Part shown: positions 6,801 through 15,139 of the stretch, one piece after another | Position numbering within the stretch: the stretch's first letter is position 1 | Layout of the letters: each line of letters begins with the position of its first letter | Source: Treponema sp. | GTDB taxonomy: Bacteria; Spirochaetota; Spirochaetia; Treponematales; Treponemataceae | DNA: 34,669 nucleotides | Assembly (NCBI GenBank): GCA_016296205.1 | Contig: JAEDJS010000015.1 | Span: forward strand, 1 to 34,669 | Direction of reading: 5' to 3' | Translations under genes and position numbers: made by a program | Notes under the pieces: model-generated | Database searches by the model: none | Told to the model about the DNA's origin: nothing | What the model saw: the letters and a program-made list of their open reading frames with translations, nothing else

Positions 6801-9171
6801 TTACTTTATTCCACAAATTTGAAACCTGCATAATCAAGGAAGTTCCTTTTGTTGCTTTTCTTGATTCACCAGTTTTGCCAATATCAAGAACAGAAATCAT
6901 TTCATTATTTTCCCTAATTTCTGCAGCACTAACAGACTGAATATAATTTCTTCCGCTACCAAATGCAGGTTTTTCTGTATTCTGTTTACTTTCCGGAGTT
7001 TTCCAAGGATATGGTTCTGACCAGTCTGGATCCGGACAAATATCTGAGTAACGCCCCGCATTGTTCCAGTACATGTAACCACGGTCAACACTATCCCGGC
7101 AACCAAACACTTCCTGCTTTACGTAATCAGCATTGTAATACTGCCTGTCATATTTTACGTTCAAATAGAATGCCTGAATCCACGGTCTAACAACAACACG
7201 ATTTCTGCCTGCAATAGTATTGTGGTAAGTTCCATAAAAATAAATTCGATATGCCCGTTCTGCCCAAGGTTCCATATTCATATCATTCTGGCCAAAGTGT
7301 GACGGATAGAACATTGGACCAATAACATCAACATAGTCACTCATCAATTCTACATCCTGTCCTGTTCTTACTGAACTTCTGAACCAGCCATTTGCACCGT
7401 AAATATCAACACCAATTGGAGCATCAACATTTTTACGAACATAATTCAGAAACGAAGTAATTGCACTTTCTTTATCCATTCCCTGATCACGCCAGCGATA
7501 TTTTACATTTCCTAAATTTAAACCGTCTGTTGGGAAACGGATGTAGTCAAATTGAATTTCATCAAATCCTCGTTCAATCAATTCCTTGGCAATTGCAACA
7601 TTATATTCCCAAACTTCTTCGCAGTAAGGATCAACCCATGTTTCATCATAGTAGTTTGTTTTTTTCTGACCAGTTGGATTTCCTTCTTCATCAAGAATAT
7701 CTTCATAATTATAAATTCCTGTCCAGCGCCAGTTAGTTTTTGCATCCCAGATTGCGTACTGCGATTTATCGTAAGTTGCCAGATGTTTGTCTTTAAAAGT
7801 TACAATTCTGGCAATAAGATAAATTCCTTCTTTCTTCATTTCTGGAACAAATTTATCAATGTCGATTTTATATCTGCTTACAAAACCTTTTTTCTTTAAA
7901 AGCTCATCGTTGGTATCATAACGCAAAAGTCCGTAGTCATCTTTCATGTCGATTACAAGAGCATTCAATTTGTTGTCTGTAATAATTTTGCGGTATTTTT
8001 CAATTCCTTTCTGTTCCATTACCCAGTCGGCATGAAGATAAATTGCTTTTTTATTATTGATTTGAGATGGGTATTTTGAAATCAGTGTATCCGGTTTTAA
8101 AAGCCAAAGTTCGTTAAGCTGCAACCCGTTTGTAAGTCCGCTACTGTTTTGAGGAATATAAGCCGCATTTAAATTGAATTTTTCAAAAATCTTTTTCCAC
8201 GAATCACATTTTGCTGGAAGCTCAGAAACGTTTCCATCAAGGATATTAATTGAATTGATTTTTCCAGGCTGAACAAAAACAATTTCATTTCCAACCTGGC
8301 ACATAGAATCAATTGTGTCTGCTAACTTTTCGCCTTTATAAACTTTTTCTGCTCTTTTAAGCTTCCAGTTAAACCTGTAAATATTTGGCATGTAACTCTG
8401 GCAGCAATAAAGTTCTGTATAAATATTTCCGTTCACATCTTTTACACTCACCGGAATAATATCACTGATTTCATCCGGGTAAGAGAAAGTTGGAAGAATA
8501 TCAAAACCAGCACTTACATCAACCCATTTTTTTGCAGTATCTGCTTTATAATAACTGAATCCAAAAATCGGGTGGCTCATAAACACAACAAGTTCGCTGC
8601 CATTCAATGTTCCGTCCTGAGCATAAGTAGGCATGTGAGCAACTGCAACGCTTTTCATTCCTGCAGTATTTTTACTCATAGAACCAATTGAATACCAGTT
8701 GTCTCCCCCATCACGAGTCATATAAACTTCATTTTTTGTAGCTGTTACAAGAATTTTCTGATCAAGAGGATCAACACACAAATCTTTTAAAAGTGGAACT
8801 TTGCGGATAAATGTTTTTTCATTTCCGTCATATTCCTTAATTGTGTGATAAGGCAAACCATTATTACTCTCTTTAAATACAACAAGATCTTCAGAAGTTA
8901 AAATTCCATTTGCTGTAACAAAAAACCATCTGTAATCTGTTTTTACAATCTGTGTTACTTTTACATCTTTTAACAAAGGAATTCTTTCGCCACTTTTAGA
9001 AACTTTAAAAACACCGTTATCTGTTCCAACAATAAAAGCATCTTCTGTTGTTTTTACTGTTACAGAAGTTGAATTACTGTCTTCGTTTAAATTATAAAGT
9101 GGTTTTGTCTGAGCAAATACCAATCCGGCTGCAAACAGAGCCATTACTTTTACAAAAATTCTTTTACACAT
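6793..9171 (-). CDS. exported DUF4015 glycoside-hydrolase-like protein
   Basis: A 792-aa protein with a signal peptide (hydrophobic 5-19, cleavage near VFA-Q at 20/21), so periplasmic or surface located. Residues about 30-340 look like a beta-propeller; an Asp-box TRDGGDNW is at 152-159. Residues about 375-715 match the DUF4015 putative glycoside hydrolase TIM barrel (KKAIYLHADWVM near 374, VIDMKDDYG, then FDEIQFDYIRFP at 536-547 and YVDVIGPMFYPSH). Acidic residues in DEIQFD are the likely catalytic centre by analogy; the substrate is unknown. The gene begins the mnmE operon, an odd partner for a tRNA GTPase. No Shine-Dalgarno is seen; GATAAT ends 6 nt before the ATG. Confidence 0.8.
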   Translation of the reverse strand: MCKRIFVKVMALFAAGLVFAQTKPLYNLNEDSNSTSVTVKTTEDAFIVGTDNGVFKVSKSGERIPLLKDVKVTQIVKTDYRWFFVTANGILTSEDLVVFKESNNGLPYHTIKEYDGNEKTFIRKVPLLKDLCVDPLDQKILVTATKNEVYMTRDGGDNWYSIGSMSKNTAGMKSVAVAHMPTYAQDGTLNGSELVVFMSHPIFGFSYYKADTAKKWVDVSAGFDILPTFSYPDEISDIIPVSVKDVNGNIYTELYCCQSYMPNIYRFNWKLKRAEKVYKGEKLADTIDSMCQVGNEIVFVQPGKINSINILDGNVSELPAKCDSWKKIFEKFNLNAAYIPQNSSGLTNGLQLNELWLLKPDTLISKYPSQINNKKAIYLHADWVMEQKGIEKYRKIITDNKLNALVIDMKDDYGLLRYDTNDELLKKKGFVSRYKIDIDKFVPEMKKEGIYLIARIVTFKDKHLATYDKSQYAIWDAKTNWRWTGIYNYEDILDEEGNPTGQKKTNYYDETWVDPYCEEVWEYNVAIAKELIERGFDEIQFDYIRFPTDGLNLGNVKYRWRDQGMDKESAITSFLNYVRKNVDAPIGVDIYGANGWFRSSVRTGQDVELMSDYVDVIGPMFYPSHFGQNDMNMEPWAERAYRIYFYGTYHNTIAGRNRVVVRPWIQAFYLNVKYDRQYYNADYVKQEVFGCRDSVDRGYMYWNNAGRYSDICPDPDWSEPYPWKTPESKQNTEKPAFGSGRNYIQSVSAAEIRENNEMISVLDIGKTGESRKATKGTSLIMQVSNLWNKVND

Positions 9172-9177
9172 AATCAG

Positions 9178-9207
9178 ATTATCGGCAAAAGAAAATGAGA
9201 GTTTATA
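9178..9207 (-). promoter_or_regulatory. promoter of DUF4015-mnmE operon, leaderless type
   Basis: On the minus strand GATAAT (9178-9183) is followed by CTGATT and then the ATG. The -35 region is poor (TATAAA at 9202-9207 with an 18-bp spacer), so this call rests mainly on the -10 position and the missing ribosome site. Confidence 0.35.
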
Positions 9208-9246
9208 TTTTTTTAAGTTGAATTTTACACTACTGTGCAGTACAAA

Positions 9247-10071
9247 TTACATGTAGCTGGAATCAAAAACTACTTCTCCAAGGGCCTTCACCAAACTTGA
9301 ATCATAACTGTGGGACTGTGTCTCTAACTGTTTTAACGCACTAATAGGATTTTTCTTTCTATGATAATTTCTTGGAGTAACCATAGAAATATAACTTTCC
9401 GCAACATGAATAATTCTTGCAACTAGAGGAATTTTCTGGCCAGAAAGACCTTCCGGGAATCCAGTACCGTCCATGCTTTCATGATGATATTTTATTGCTT
9501 CCTCAAACACTGATTTAAATTCATCTGGAGCAAATTCTAATTTCTCTGGAGTAACCGTTACATGACTTTGAATTCTTTTTCTTTCGTTTTTGCTCAAAAT
9601 ATCAACTACAAACAAATCCTCCGGCAAATCAAGAAATCCCATATCATATACAAGAGATGCACAAAAATAGAGGGCGCATTTTTTTGAATCCAAATTCAAA
9701 TGGCGGCAAATTTTGTAAACAAGTGGCCCAATTTTTTTAAAATTTCCAGGCCGGTTGCAGTGAATATCAATTTTTTCTGCAAGTTCAACACAATGTTTTA
9801 TAACGCCTTCCACATCCACTTCTGCTAAAGTTGCAAGAGTTTTTGGCTTAACGTTAACATTCAAAATCATATTTGCATAATTCACTGTTTCTTCAAATTC
9901 CGTTTCAAGCATCTGGTGAATTTTCTTTGCTTTTCTAATCCGCACACTTTTGTTAATAAGAAAAATCAAAATAATTATTACTAAAACACCCAATACCCCG
10001 AATACAACTGGTGTTAAATTTAAATCACTAAAGGTAGAAAAAAAATCAACTAAAAAAGAATCATCTTCCAT
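9247..10071 (-). CDS. membrane-anchored degenerate HD-GYP domain protein
   Basis: A 274-aa protein with one transmembrane segment (about 21-40) and a cytosolic HD-GYP-like domain (about 90-270). HD-GYP enzymes hydrolyse cyclic di-GMP. Here the HD dyad that normally opens the metal site is Y142-D143 (VYDMGFLDLP in place of a typical LHDIGKIGIP). The later aspartate in the VAD motif is E225 (HVAESYISM). H170, H196-H197 and DGTGFP (201-206) are kept. Loss of the first histidine and the lysine suggests a non-catalytic sensor or binding protein. It is divergent from the solute-binding-like gene across 57 bp. No Shine-Dalgarno is seen; TAAAAT ends 6 nt before the ATG. Confidence 0.8.
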   Translation of the reverse strand: MEDDSFLVDFFSTFSDLNLTPVVFGVLGVLVIIILIFLINKSVRIRKAKKIHQMLETEFEETVNYANMILNVNVKPKTLATLAEVDVEGVIKHCVELAEKIDIHCNRPGNFKKIGPLVYKICRHLNLDSKKCALYFCASLVYDMGFLDLPEDLFVVDILSKNERKRIQSHVTVTPEKLEFAPDEFKSVFEEAIKYHHESMDGTGFPEGLSGQKIPLVARIIHVAESYISMVTPRNYHRKKNPISALKQLETQSHSYDSSLVKALGEVVFDSSYM

Positions 10072-10077
10072 ACCTTA

Positions 10078-10106
10078 ATTTTACCATCACTTATTGAAGA
10101 TTTCAA
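10078..10106 (-). promoter_or_regulatory. HD-GYP gene promoter, leaderless type
   Basis: On the minus strand TTGAAA (10101-10106), a 17-bp spacer and TAAAAT (10078-10083) are followed by TAAGGT and the ATG. The predicted start of transcription is at the ATG. Its -35 box lies back-to-back with that of the divergent gene. Confidence 0.6.
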
Positions 10107-10122
10107 TGCAAACATATAGAAT
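10094..10122 (+). promoter_or_regulatory. promoter of solute-binding-like gene, leaderless type
   Basis: TTGAAG (10094-10099), a 17-bp spacer and TAGAAT (10117-10122) are followed by AGAATT and the ATG at 10129. No purine-rich ribosome site is present. The -35 is one half of the palindrome ATTGAAGATTTCAAT, whose other half is the -35 of the HD-GYP promoter. Confidence 0.6.
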
Positions 10123-10128
10123 AGAATT

Positions 10129-11370
10129 ATGAAACAAAATAAAATTTTATCAATTATCATCAGCGCTTTTGCCGCATTTTTAATTCTGATTTTACTTGCT
10201 GCAAATCTTACTGTGCTTAAACCAAAAACTCATGTAGCATTTTACGACGTTGGGTCAAATGATATTTCTTCCGTAAAAAATTATCTGGAAAACCTTACAG
10301 ACAGCAAAGGAAAGAAAACTTTATATAAGTTCTACCAGTTGAATTCAGACCAGCCACTGGCTCAACAAATTAAAGGCAAATACAACATTCTTATCTGTTC
10401 AAAAAATTTAAATGTCCAGGAATATATTTCTTCAAAAAGTGCAAAAAAACGTGCAAAATCAGGACCAGATGTTTCTATTCTTTCTGACATGACAATTTCT
10501 GTAAAACAGTCGGCAATCACAACAAAAAATGCAGTAAACTTTATTCCACTGTTACTTGATAACAACGAAATTGATATTGACCGCTCAATTTTTAAACAGT
10601 CAAAAATTCCTGCAATCAATTCATGGAACGATGTAGAAAATTTTGCTTCTTACTGTAAAAAAATTACCAGCACCCCCATTATTTTTGCCGGTGCCAGCGA
10701 TGATACAATTTTAGGAATTTTAGGTTCACTTACAGAAGCTTTAAGCGGACAGGAATCATATCTTAAACTTGTTGATTCAATCAAAAATCTATGCAGCAAT
10801 AAAGATGTAACTCAGACAGCATTTGAAAACCTGATTCAGGAATGTTCTGTGGTAGACGGACCTCTTTTTTACTCACTTAACAAACTTAAAAACTGGTACA
10901 AAAATGGACTCCTTGCTCAAAATTTCCATGCAATCACTTTAAAAGACCTTCAATTCTATATGGAAAATACTACTTGTCCCGTTACCTTAATGACTCTCAG
11001 CCAGCACAGATCTATTCCTTACAAAGCAATCACAAAATACAGCTCAATTTACTATCCTTCAGAAATTTCAAGTGTTCAGAGATATTTTTCTGCCAGTCAG
11101 TATGGAATTATCCAGTTAAAAAACAATAAACGCTCTTCCAGAACTATCAACAATCTGATTAGTAATAAAGGTCAGGAAACATTAAGCTCCAGCACAGGAC
11201 TTGCTCCAGTTCTGGCAAACTGTAGTGCTGCAGACAAACAGGCAGATGATGTTCGTTATTGGATTGCCGGTACAAATCAGCCAAATATGGGATTAGCCGA
11301 AGACTCTTTTACTGATAATACATACAAGCACTATTTTGCAGAAGCAATCAGAACAGCAATAAGACATTAA
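10129..11370 (+). CDS. membrane-anchored solute-binding-like protein
   Basis: A 413-aa protein with an N-terminal membrane anchor (hydrophobic about 8-28, no lipobox cysteine and no clear cleavage site), then a large extracytoplasmic domain. The pattern resembles type-1 extracellular solute-binding proteins of sugar ABC transporters: a SWNDVENFASYCKKI segment followed by PIIFAGASDDTILGILGSLTEALSG. No permease or ATPase gene is next to it. It is divergent from a degenerate HD-GYP gene, so a joint signalling role is conceivable but not shown. Family assignment is by pattern only; it could be an unrelated exported spirochaete protein. Confidence 0.5.
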   Translation: MKQNKILSIIISAFAAFLILILLAANLTVLKPKTHVAFYDVGSNDISSVKNYLENLTDSKGKKTLYKFYQLNSDQPLAQQIKGKYNILICSKNLNVQEYISSKSAKKRAKSGPDVSILSDMTISVKQSAITTKNAVNFIPLLLDNNEIDIDRSIFKQSKIPAINSWNDVENFASYCKKITSTPIIFAGASDDTILGILGSLTEALSGQESYLKLVDSIKNLCSNKDVTQTAFENLIQECSVVDGPLFYSLNKLKNWYKNGLLAQNFHAITLKDLQFYMENTTCPVTLMTLSQHRSIPYKAITKYSSIYYPSEISSVQRYFSASQYGIIQLKNNKRSSRTINNLISNKGQETLSSSTGLAPVLANCSAADKQADDVRYWIAGTNQPNMGLAEDSFTDNTYKHYFAEAIRTAIRH

Positions 11371-11389
11371 AAAATATCTATAATATAAC

Positions 11390-11418
11390 TAAACATCGGG
11401 GGCAATAATTCCGATAAT
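11390..11418 (+). promoter_or_regulatory. promoter of E-set protein gene, leaderless type
   Basis: TAAACA (11390-11395), a 17-bp spacer and GATAAT (11413-11418) are followed by TAAAGC and the ATG at 11425. A second TATAAT-like box lies upstream at about 11379-11384, which would give a leader of some 35 nt without a ribosome site near the ATG. Confidence 0.4.
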
Positions 11419-11424
11419 TAAAGC

Positions 11425-12144
11425 ATGAAAAAGCTAACTATTGGATTATTGGCCCTTTGTTTTTTAGTAACAGGAGCTTTCGCCAAAAAGACACAGTTGA
11501 TGCCTGATAATTTTGAATATGATTTACTTGTCTCGACTATAGATTCACTTTCTTCTCCATACGTAAAGGGAAATCAGGCAATTTTTACTGCGGACAAAAA
11601 TGCCCGTCATGTAGGAATTGCTTTTGATTTTGAAAACTATAGAATTATTCACTCATTCCAGAAACGTACAATTCAGGATTTTGATTTTAAGACAGTTGAT
11701 GCACTTTACTTTTATATTCTTGATTTGCCAAAAGATGTTCAGGAAATCAATTACAGACTTGTAGTAGACGGACTATGGACAACAGACCCGTTGAATTCTC
11801 AAACAACATATAATGAACAGGAAGGAATTGTTCTTTCTTACCTTGATGCCAGTCGTGAAATACCACCGGCAACTGAACAACTGGACAACAATGTAGTTCA
11901 CTTTGTATATAAAGGCAGCAGAGGTCAGCAAATAAGAATTGGCGGAAACTTTACAAACTGGGACAGCTGGATTTACACAATGAATGAAGTTCAACCTGGG
12001 CTTTACACATTAGACTTGCCATTGCCACCAGGAAGATACGAATATGCTTATTACAACGGAATGAGCACTCTTCCGGATGTAACAAACCCAACAAGATGTT
12101 ACACCACAGACGGAAGAATTGCTTCACTCCTGATTGTAAAATAA
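11425..12144 (+). CDS. exported protein with two CBM48/E-set-like domains
   Basis: A 239-aa protein with a signal peptide (cleavage near AFA-K at 20/21). The C-terminal region (about 157-237) resembles the glycogen-binding CBM48/isoamylase N-terminal fold: IRIGGNFTNWDSW, then LDLPLPPGRYEYAYYNG. The middle region (about 60-140) looks like a more diverged copy (GIAFDFENY, LDLPKDVQEINYRLVVDG, TTDPLNSQT). No catalytic domain follows. It may bind alpha-glucan or another polysaccharide in the periplasm or serve as a structural domain; carbohydrate binding is inference. It lies 54 bp after the solute-binding-like gene. There is no ribosome site near the ATG. Confidence 0.65.
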   Translation: MKKLTIGLLALCFLVTGAFAKKTQLMPDNFEYDLLVSTIDSLSSPYVKGNQAIFTADKNARHVGIAFDFENYRIIHSFQKRTIQDFDFKTVDALYFYILDLPKDVQEINYRLVVDGLWTTDPLNSQTTYNEQEGIVLSYLDASREIPPATEQLDNNVVHFVYKGSRGQQIRIGGNFTNWDSWIYTMNEVQPGLYTLDLPLPPGRYEYAYYNGMSTLPDVTNPTRCYTTDGRIASLLIVK

Positions 12145-12156
12145 AATTAAACGAGA

Positions 12157-12359
12157 TTATCCCCTCACGGACAGAATCTAAATTTAACCAATAAAAATAC
12201 TACCAGTCAGTCATAGACTGCCAAAACCGCTAGCTAGCGTCACTACACACGCAGTCCGGCAAGGAAACTATCTTTCCGTCCTGCGAGTGTTTTCGTCAGT
12301 CTCTGCCTTCCTTCCCGTATTTTTATAAACTTAATTATTTACTGTCCGTAGAGGGATAT
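12157..12359. repeat. ~203-bp imperfect palindrome, MITE-like or large hairpin
   Basis: This fills almost the whole 223-bp gap between two convergent genes. The outer arms TTATCCCCTCACGGACAG (12157-12174) and CTGTCCGTAGAGGGATA (12342-12358) are near-complementary. Symmetric inner matches follow: ATAAAAATAC (12191-12200) with GTATTTTTAT (12317-12326), and AGACTG (12215-12220) with CAGTCT (12297-12302). The spacing on both sides agrees within a base or so. No open reading frame is evident inside. It could be a non-autonomous transposon-like element, a bidirectional terminator or a structured RNA. Confidence 0.6.
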
Positions 12360-12367
12360 TTCCGAAA

Positions 12368-13594
12368 TTAAATATACTGAGAAACTTCTTTGTGAATAAC
12401 CATTTTGGTTTTAACACCAACAATATATGTGCCAAAAATATTTGTAAGCACATCAATTCCTGCTGCGAAACAACAGATAATGGGGAAAGCATTTTTTAAC
12501 AGAAGGTATCCCTGTTCAAAACCCCGGCCGTACATTGCACAAATCATTGTAAGAGCCGCAAAAGGTCCGGCAACAGGATAATTTCCAAGAACAAACGAAA
12601 GAAGAAAGCTTACAGCTGCAATCCATAGGGCGTCACCAAAACCAACACCAAGGCTGGAATAAGATCTCATAATCAGAACAAAAGAAATACTTACAACCAT
12701 GCCTGCACCACCACGGGCAAAAACATTTAGCAAAGTTGGAACTGTGGCATTAATTCTTCTGCGTATACCAAGGCTTTCTTTGCCACAGCGCATAACAAGC
12801 GGAAGAGCGGCATTTGAATCTCCACCAAAAAATGCAACAAAAAAAGCACAAAGTCCAGCATACAGAACATGGAAGGGATGCAGATCGTGGCAGAGGAAAC
12901 GTAAAATCAATATGTATGCAATAATTACAATTATGGTATCAACTGCAAGAAGGATAATAAGATTTCCGAACATTCCTGATTTTAAAGCACTCATTAATTC
13001 AATTGTCCATTTACAACTGACTGCAATCATTCCAACTTCAATAATTTCTGTAATAAAACTCATTACGTTGTAGAATACTTTGCTAAGAGAGTCAAACAAA
13101 CCTATGGCCTGCTTACTTGCAACTTTATCGCTAACGGCACCAGCTCCCGCAAGACCTGCAAAAATAAAAACAGGCAGAAGGAATGCACCATCAACAAGTG
13201 CTCCAAACCCACTTACAGGGAAAAGACTGACAATAAGCTGTTTTAAATCAACACCAGGAGTTTCACTCAACTTTTCTACTGTAATTGGAATGCGTGGAAG
13301 CTTTACAATAAGTGCACTTAACAAACCAAGAAGAACAAGTCCCGAAGTTGAACAAACAATTACACCAACAGTCCACAATGCAGTTCTACCCATCATGCGT
13401 TCATCACGAAGTTTAAAAAATGATGACGAAATTCCAAAAAACAAAACTGGCAGTAAACTAAAGCGTATAAATCTTAAAGCGATATCTGCAATAAACGAAA
13501 CAGATTCAACTGCTTTAGTTCCCATCAATGGAACCAAAAAAGCAAGACCAATACCAACTACCAGACCGATTAAATATTTTAGCCAAAGTTTCAT
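12368..13594 (-). CDS. dicarboxylate/amino acid:cation symporter (DAACS family)
   Basis: A 408-aa inner-membrane protein with about eight to ten hydrophobic segments, consistent with the Glt/DctA fold, which imports dicarboxylates or acidic amino acids with cations. GGDSNAALPLVM sits where family members have the serine-rich re-entrant loop and ALP. The NMDGT-type motif is not recognisable (RGGAGMVVSISFV occupies the region), so substrate and coupling ion are uncertain. The first in-frame codon upstream is TTG; the ATG at 13594 is preferred because TATAAT ends 6 nt before it. It converges with the E-set gene and is divergent from the 250-aa gene. Confidence 0.8.
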   Translation of the reverse strand: MKLWLKYLIGLVVGIGLAFLVPLMGTKAVESVSFIADIALRFIRFSLLPVLFFGISSSFFKLRDERMMGRTALWTVGVIVCSTSGLVLLGLLSALIVKLPRIPITVEKLSETPGVDLKQLIVSLFPVSGFGALVDGAFLLPVFIFAGLAGAGAVSDKVASKQAIGLFDSLSKVFYNVMSFITEIIEVGMIAVSCKWTIELMSALKSGMFGNLIILLAVDTIIVIIAYILILRFLCHDLHPFHVLYAGLCAFFVAFFGGDSNAALPLVMRCGKESLGIRRRINATVPTLLNVFARGGAGMVVSISFVLIMRSYSSLGVGFGDALWIAAVSFLLSFVLGNYPVAGPFAALTMICAMYGRGFEQGYLLLKNAFPIICCFAAGIDVLTNIFGTYIVGVKTKMVIHKEVSQYI

Positions 13595-13600
13595 GCTGAT

Positions 13601-13628
13601 ATTATACAAAATTTTCTAGATTTGTGAT
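13601..13628 (-). promoter_or_regulatory. symporter promoter, leaderless type
   Basis: On the minus strand ATCACA (13623-13628), a 16-bp spacer and a perfect TATAAT (13601-13606) are followed by ATCAGC and the ATG. It overlaps the promoter of the divergent gene: the whole intergenic space is 47 bp. Confidence 0.5.
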
Positions 13629-13633
13629 ATACT
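13625..13633 (+). promoter_or_regulatory. extended -10 promoter of the 250-aa gene
   Basis: TG-A-TATACT is an extended -10 with the -10 hexamer at 13628-13633, 8 nt before the ATG at 13642; TACAAA at 13605-13610 is a weak -35. The predicted leader is 0-2 nt. It overlaps the -35 of the divergent symporter promoter. Confidence 0.45.
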
Positions 13634-13641
13634 CTATAGAT

Positions 13642-14394
13642 ATGAATAATTCAGTTTTAATTGCCGGTAAAGATATGCCCGCCGGTGGAAAATTTGCAGA
13701 TGGTTTTGTAAGAGGCGGCAGAACAGTTTTAATTACAGGAACAGATATTTCGGAAGATCAGGAAATTCAGTCCAATCAGGATTTTGAAACATTCCAGTGG
13801 AATCGTGCATCTTCTATTTCTACAAGAGCACTGGTTTTAAAAGCAGAAAGCCAGGACCAGTCCATGACAGAAGCTGTCCTTTATTTTGATGAAGAATATT
13901 TTGCTTCTATTGCAGAAAAAATGGATATGAGTGAATGTTCAAAAACTGCCGACCAGTTGATTCTTGGTTACCAGCAGCTTACACTTGAACTTTTAAACAG
14001 ATTCGAAAAACGTTTTGCCAGCATTTCAAGCACTCCAGGTAAACTTGTATTTATTATTAAAGAAGGACCAAATATGGCAGACGCAATCAGATCCCCTGTT
14101 CTTAAAAACGGAACCTCTCACATTGCAGGCCCTCTTATTGCAGCAGCAGCATCGGCATTTACAAGTTTTGCAGAAAACATTGCGGCAAGTTACGGAGACA
14201 GTGATTTTGTAAATATAATACTTGTCCGGGGAGACGACCACAATGAAGTTTCCAAATCTGATGACCAGCTATCATATTGGCTTTCCAGTTATTTGAATGA
14301 AGTTGATACTCTAAAATCAAAACTGGCTGCAAAAAAATCAATCAACTGGATAAAACCAGGATCAAAAGGTCCGTCAGCCGGGCTCTTCAGATAA
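13642..14394 (+). CDS. hypothetical protein, possible Rossmann-like fold
   Basis: A 250-aa soluble protein without signal peptide. The N-terminus (SVLIAGKDMPAGGKFADGF, then GRTVLITGTD) alternates hydrophobic strands and glycine-rich turns as in short-chain dehydrogenase-like Rossmann folds. The typical TGxxxGxG and YxxxK motifs are missing, so I do not assign an enzyme. The C-terminal part ends in a basic tail (KPGSKGPSAGLFR). An in-frame GTG lies at 13624, but it falls before the -10 element; the ATG at 13642 is used. It is followed 41 bp later by mgtC with a strong ribosome site and is probably co-transcribed with it. Confidence 0.55.
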   Translation: MNNSVLIAGKDMPAGGKFADGFVRGGRTVLITGTDISEDQEIQSNQDFETFQWNRASSISTRALVLKAESQDQSMTEAVLYFDEEYFASIAEKMDMSECSKTADQLILGYQQLTLELLNRFEKRFASISSTPGKLVFIIKEGPNMADAIRSPVLKNGTSHIAGPLIAAAASAFTSFAENIAASYGDSDFVNIILVRGDDHNEVSKSDDQLSYWLSSYLNEVDTLKSKLAAKKSINWIKPGSKGPSAGLFR

Positions 14395-14435
14395 GTTGAT
14401 TTTAAGTTGAATTCACATTGGCCGGAGGAACTTTT

Positions 14436-15128
14436 ATGAATTTTGCAGAAATTTTAAACTCAAATTTTACATTAGAATGTATATTCAAAATTCTTTTAAG
14501 CTTCCTGATTGGTGTTATTCTGGGAATTGAACGTCGTTCCCGCCAGCATATAGTTGGAATGAGAACCTTGATTTTAATTTCCGTTTCTTCAACTTTACTC
14601 AGCATTCTTTCTATTGAAGTAATAAAAAACTACGGAGATGGAACTCTTGGTGACCCTTCCAGAATTATTTCCTGTGTTGCAAGTGGAATTGGTTTTTTAG
14701 GCGGTGGAGCAATCTTACGCCAGGGATTGAATATAAAAGGTTTAACAAGTGCCGCAATCATCTGGGCTGTAGCAGCTATTGGTCTTGCTAACGGTGCCGG
14801 ACTTTACATCCCTGCATTGATTACTTTTACGTTTATATTTCTTTCTCTGGTGGGATTCGAAAAACTGGAAGCCAGACTGTTCCCTGCTAACCAAAGCAAA
14901 GTAATTCAACTTGTTTACGAAAATAACAATATCGATTTGAATAACATAAAAGAAATAATTCAAAAGCGGGGGCTTGTTGTAAAAGATTTAAACTTAAGCC
15001 GTATTATGGCAACCGGGCAGACAATTCTCAGATATCAAATAAAAAGTCCCCATGACTGTGATTTCATGGCTCTTGCAGAAGACCTGAAACAAGGCGGGGA
15101 CCTTTCTGAATTTTCTGTTACTGAATAA
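14436..15128 (+). CDS. MgtC/SapB family membrane protein
   Basis: A 230-aa inner-membrane protein with about four to five transmembrane segments in the first 140 residues and a small cytosolic C-terminal domain. Family landmarks are LIGVILGIERRSRQH followed by VGMRTLILIS, and GIGFLGGGAILR followed by GLTSAA. Family members affect magnesium homeostasis, acid survival or ATP synthase activity; which applies here is unknown. GGAGG at 14424-14428 lies 7 nt before the ATG; an upstream TTG (14418) lies before that ribosome site and is rejected. It converges with pfoR with an 11-bp gap and no visible terminator. Confidence 0.9.
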   Translation: MNFAEILNSNFTLECIFKILLSFLIGVILGIERRSRQHIVGMRTLILISVSSTLLSILSIEVIKNYGDGTLGDPSRIISCVASGIGFLGGGAILRQGLNIKGLTSAAIIWAVAAIGLANGAGLYIPALITFTFIFLSLVGFEKLEARLFPANQSKVIQLVYENNNIDLNNIKEIIQKRGLVVKDLNLSRIMATGQTILRYQIKSPHDCDFMALAEDLKQGGDLSEFSVTE

Positions 15129-15139
15129 TATGTATTTCT

